DNA from: Streptomyces sp. BA2
Lineage (GTDB): Bacteria; Actinomycetota; Actinomycetes; Streptomycetales; Streptomycetaceae
Assembly (NCBI RefSeq): GCF_009769735.1
Contig: NZ_WSRO01000002.1
Location: 8,295,001-8,359,000 of the forward strand
Length of the DNA: 64,000 nucleotides
Direction: 5' to 3'
Shown here: piece by piece, positions 62,594 to 64,000 of the stretch
How the letters are laid out: every line of letters starts with the position of its first letter
How positions within the stretch are numbered: position 1 is the first letter of the stretch
Position numbers and translations under genes: made by a program
The notes under the pieces: model-generated
Database searches by the model: none
What the model was told of the DNA's origin: nothing
The model's input: only the letters and a program-made list of their open reading frames with translations

Positions 62594-62614
62594 TGGTCCA
62601 GCGGTTGTGGACCA
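62594..62614. promoter_or_regulatory. Palindrome upstream of egtA
   Basis: TGGTCCA and TGGACCA flank 7 bp in perfect dyad symmetry, 29 bp before the egtA start codon, a position suited to a repressor. Confidence 0.55.
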
Positions 62615-62814
62615 CCCGGTCAACTCGATATGGGATGGACCGAGTTGGCAGCGCTCGTCCCACCCAAGACCAGGTCGGCCATTCGCACAAGAGTGCCCCT
62701 GAGGTTGAGTCGATGCCAGGGAATTCTGTTGCGGCGGACGACGGGAAGAGCTCACCATGCGTTCATGTGTGAGACGGGGGACAGGTCGGCAGAGGCCGGG
62801 TCGGGGGAGCGGGC

Positions 62815-63681
62815 ATGAGTGCGCGACTGCGCGGCATCGCGCAGCAGACCGAGGACATCGTGGCCGCGGGGCGATACGTCGCTCCGGGGGGCCGCGAGGT
62901 GGTGATCGCGGATGCGGTGGACGCCGCGCGCTCCGGCACGCGGATGTTCGGTCCGGCGGCCCTGCACGTGACGCCTGTGACGCCGCCCGAGCTGACCTCC
63001 ACGGTAGTCGAGGTCACCGGCGAGAGCAGCTTGGAGGCCGCGCGCCGCCTGACGGGCGCGGAAGGGGGCCCTGTGGCCGTCTTGAACTTCTCCTCCGCAC
63101 GCAATCCCGGCGGCGGCTATCTGAACGGTGCCCAGGCACAGGAGGAGGCGCTGTGCCGGGCCTCGGCGCTGTACACGTGCGTGCGGTCGGCCCGGGAGTT
63201 CTACGACCACCACCGCGCCCACCGCGACCCCTTCTACAGCGACCGCGTGATTCACTCCCCGGCCGTGCCGGTCTTCCGCGACGACCGGGGACAGCTCCTC
63301 GACGCGGCGTACAGGGTCGGTTTCCTGACCTCGGCGGCGCCGAACGCGGGCGTCGTACGGCGACAGGCCCCCGAGCGCGTCTCGGAGCTTCCGTCCGCTC
63401 TGGCCCGGCGCGCGGAGCGGGTCCTGGAGACCGCCGTCGTCTGCGGCTACCGGCGGCTCGTGCTCGGCGCGTGGGGCTGCGGGGTCTTCCAGAACGATCC
63501 CGCCCAGGTGGCGGACGCGTTCCGGGTGCTCCTCGACGAAGGCGGCCGGTTCCACGGGTACTTCGAGCACATCGTGTTCGGGGTGCTCGACCGTACGCGC
63601 GGCGCGGTGACGCGGGCCGCCTTCGAGGAGACGTTCGGCGCGGGGTTCAAGGGCGCGGCTCGTGCTGCCCAGCGGGGCTAA
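62815..63681 (+). CDS. TIGR02452/DUF2263 protein (bacterial PARG-like macrodomain)
   Basis: 288 residues. The N-terminal 'MSARLRGIAQQTEDIVAAGRY' leads into a macrodomain with 'NFSSARNPGGGYLNGAQAQEE' (split here: the GGG loop and the catalytic Q-E-E of bacterial PARG are all present), 'FLTSAAPNAG', and 'LVLGAWGCGVFQNDP'. Enzymes of this type cleave poly(ADP-ribose) or ADP-ribosyl groups. No ADP-ribosyltransferase is nearby. ATG with GGGGGAGC upstream. The stop overlaps the stop of the convergent PemK-type gene. Confidence 0.88.
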   Translation: MSARLRGIAQQTEDIVAAGRYVAPGGREVVIADAVDAARSGTRMFGPAALHVTPVTPPELTSTVVEVTGESSLEAARRLTGAEGGPVAVLNFSSARNPGGGYLNGAQAQEEALCRASALYTCVRSAREFYDHHRAHRDPFYSDRVIHSPAVPVFRDDRGQLLDAAYRVGFLTSAAPNAGVVRRQAPERVSELPSALARRAERVLETAVVCGYRRLVLGAWGCGVFQNDPAQVADAFRVLLDEGGRFHGYFEHIVFGVLDRTRGAVTRAAFEETFGAGFKGAARAAQRG

Positions 63682-64000
63682 CGCCAGCCGTAGCGCTCCT
63701 GGAGCCGCCGCACGACGAGGTTGAACCGCATCCGGTCGAGCGCGCACGCCTCGCGGCGCATGCCCGCGTCGTGCACCCGAAGGACCCGGTCGATGGCGAC
63801 CCACGACTCGCGGCCCTCGCGGTCCCAGGGCCCGCTGCCGATCGGCACCCAGTCCCTCTCGCCTCCGTGCTGCTTGCTGGAGAGCTGCACGGCGAGCAGC
63901 GTGCCGCGCGCCTCGCGGGCGACGACCAGGACGGGACGGTCCTTGCCGCGCCCGTCGTTCTCCTCGTAGGGCACCCACGTCCAGACGATCTCGCCGGGGT
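63678..64000 (-). CDS. PemK/MazF-family protein, 5' end beyond the window
   Basis: The frame is open to the window edge and reads 'PGEIVWTWVPYEENDGRGKDRPVLVVAREA', given here as two motifs: PGEIVWTWVPYEE and KDRPVLVVARE, the PemK/MazF fold core. 'GSGPWDREGRESWVAIDRVLRV' follows. The family includes endoribonuclease toxins, but many Streptomyces members are stand-alone and no antitoxin can be seen because the upstream region is cut. Its stop codon overlaps that of the TIGR02452 gene by 3-4 bp, tail to tail. Confidence 0.8.
   Translation of the reverse strand, partial: PGEIVWTWVPYEENDGRGKDRPVLVVAREARGTLLAVQLSSKQHGGERDWVPIGSGPWDREGRESWVAIDRVLRVHDAGMRREACALDRMRFNLVVRRLQERYGWR

Overview
The window is from a high-GC actinomycete, almost certainly a Streptomyces. 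The evidence is heavily G/C-biased codon use, GTG starts with ATGA/GTGA stop-start overlaps, rare TTA (bldA-type) codons, DUF574 methyltransferases paired with regulators, SpoIIE-type phosphatases, an ergothioneine operon, and short GC-rich interspersed repeats. From memory, the right part has the same content and broad order as the S. coelicolor SCO0908-SCO0930 neighbourhood: egtABCD, an orphan solute-binding protein, sdhCAB with a divergent LysR, rmdA, and an SCO0930-type lipoprotein. No tRNA, rRNA, CRISPR array, prophage or complete IS element was seen.

Layout. 0-2.2 kb: a translationally coupled MerR-HEAT regulator and HEAT-repeat protein, a duplicated fragment of the regulator's 3' end at the window edge, and a 235-bp MITE-like element. 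2.2-11.2 kb: a FadR-type regulator divergent from a tightly overlapping sugar ABC importer and catabolic operon whose enzymes match the non-phosphorylative L-fucose pathway (mutarotase, aldo/keto reductase-type dehydrogenase, lactonase, fuconate dehydratase, SDR). 11.2-19.8 kb: lipase-maturation-factor membrane protein, DUF6777 lipoprotein, PAS-GAF-SpoIIE-HATPase phosphatase, Fpg/Nei glycosylase, orphan anti-sigma factor, a TTA-containing hypothetical, and a CapA-like lipoprotein. 19.8-26.2 kb: amino-acid permease, universal stress protein, LysX (MprF-LysRS fusion), and a polysaccharide deacetylase. 26.2-33 kb: a cell-surface region with a class F sortase, two look-alike secreted/anchored proteins, decayed genes, a HAD hydrolase, a DUF4239 protein, a proline-rich TTA-containing secreted protein and an SCO0930-type lipoprotein.

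33-36.9 kb: a DUF574 methyltransferase overlapping rmdA (PAS-GGDEF-EAL, c-di-GMP turnover) and a VOC protein, closed by a very long hairpin. 36.9-48.5 kb: LysR and divergent sdhCAB, acyl-CoA synthetase, SRPBCC protein, RidA, GlxA-type AraC regulator, an SDR plus FGGY sugar-kinase pair, and a GH16 glucanase. 48.6-56.6 kb: class II UvrA, LLM flavin oxidoreductase, a TTA-containing HxlR-like regulator divergent from an XRE(DUF5753)-DUF574-PucR operon (the DUF574 gene also has a TTA codon), a PNKP-like phosphatase and a dodecin. 56.7-64 kb: an orphan solute-binding lipoprotein behind a DasR-like site, egtD-egtC-egtB-egtA on the minus strand (transcribed A to D), a TIGR02452/PARG-like macrodomain protein, and a PemK/MazF-type gene cut by the window end.

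Themes. Catabolic and biosynthetic genes are strongly coupled translationally. Several single genes have a TANNNT hexamer 6-7 nt before the start codon, suggesting leaderless transcription. Four TTA-containing genes suggest developmental control. The most system-like novelty is the repeated coupling of DUF574 methyltransferases to signalling or regulatory genes. The fucose operon and the sortase neighbourhood are the other two clear local systems.
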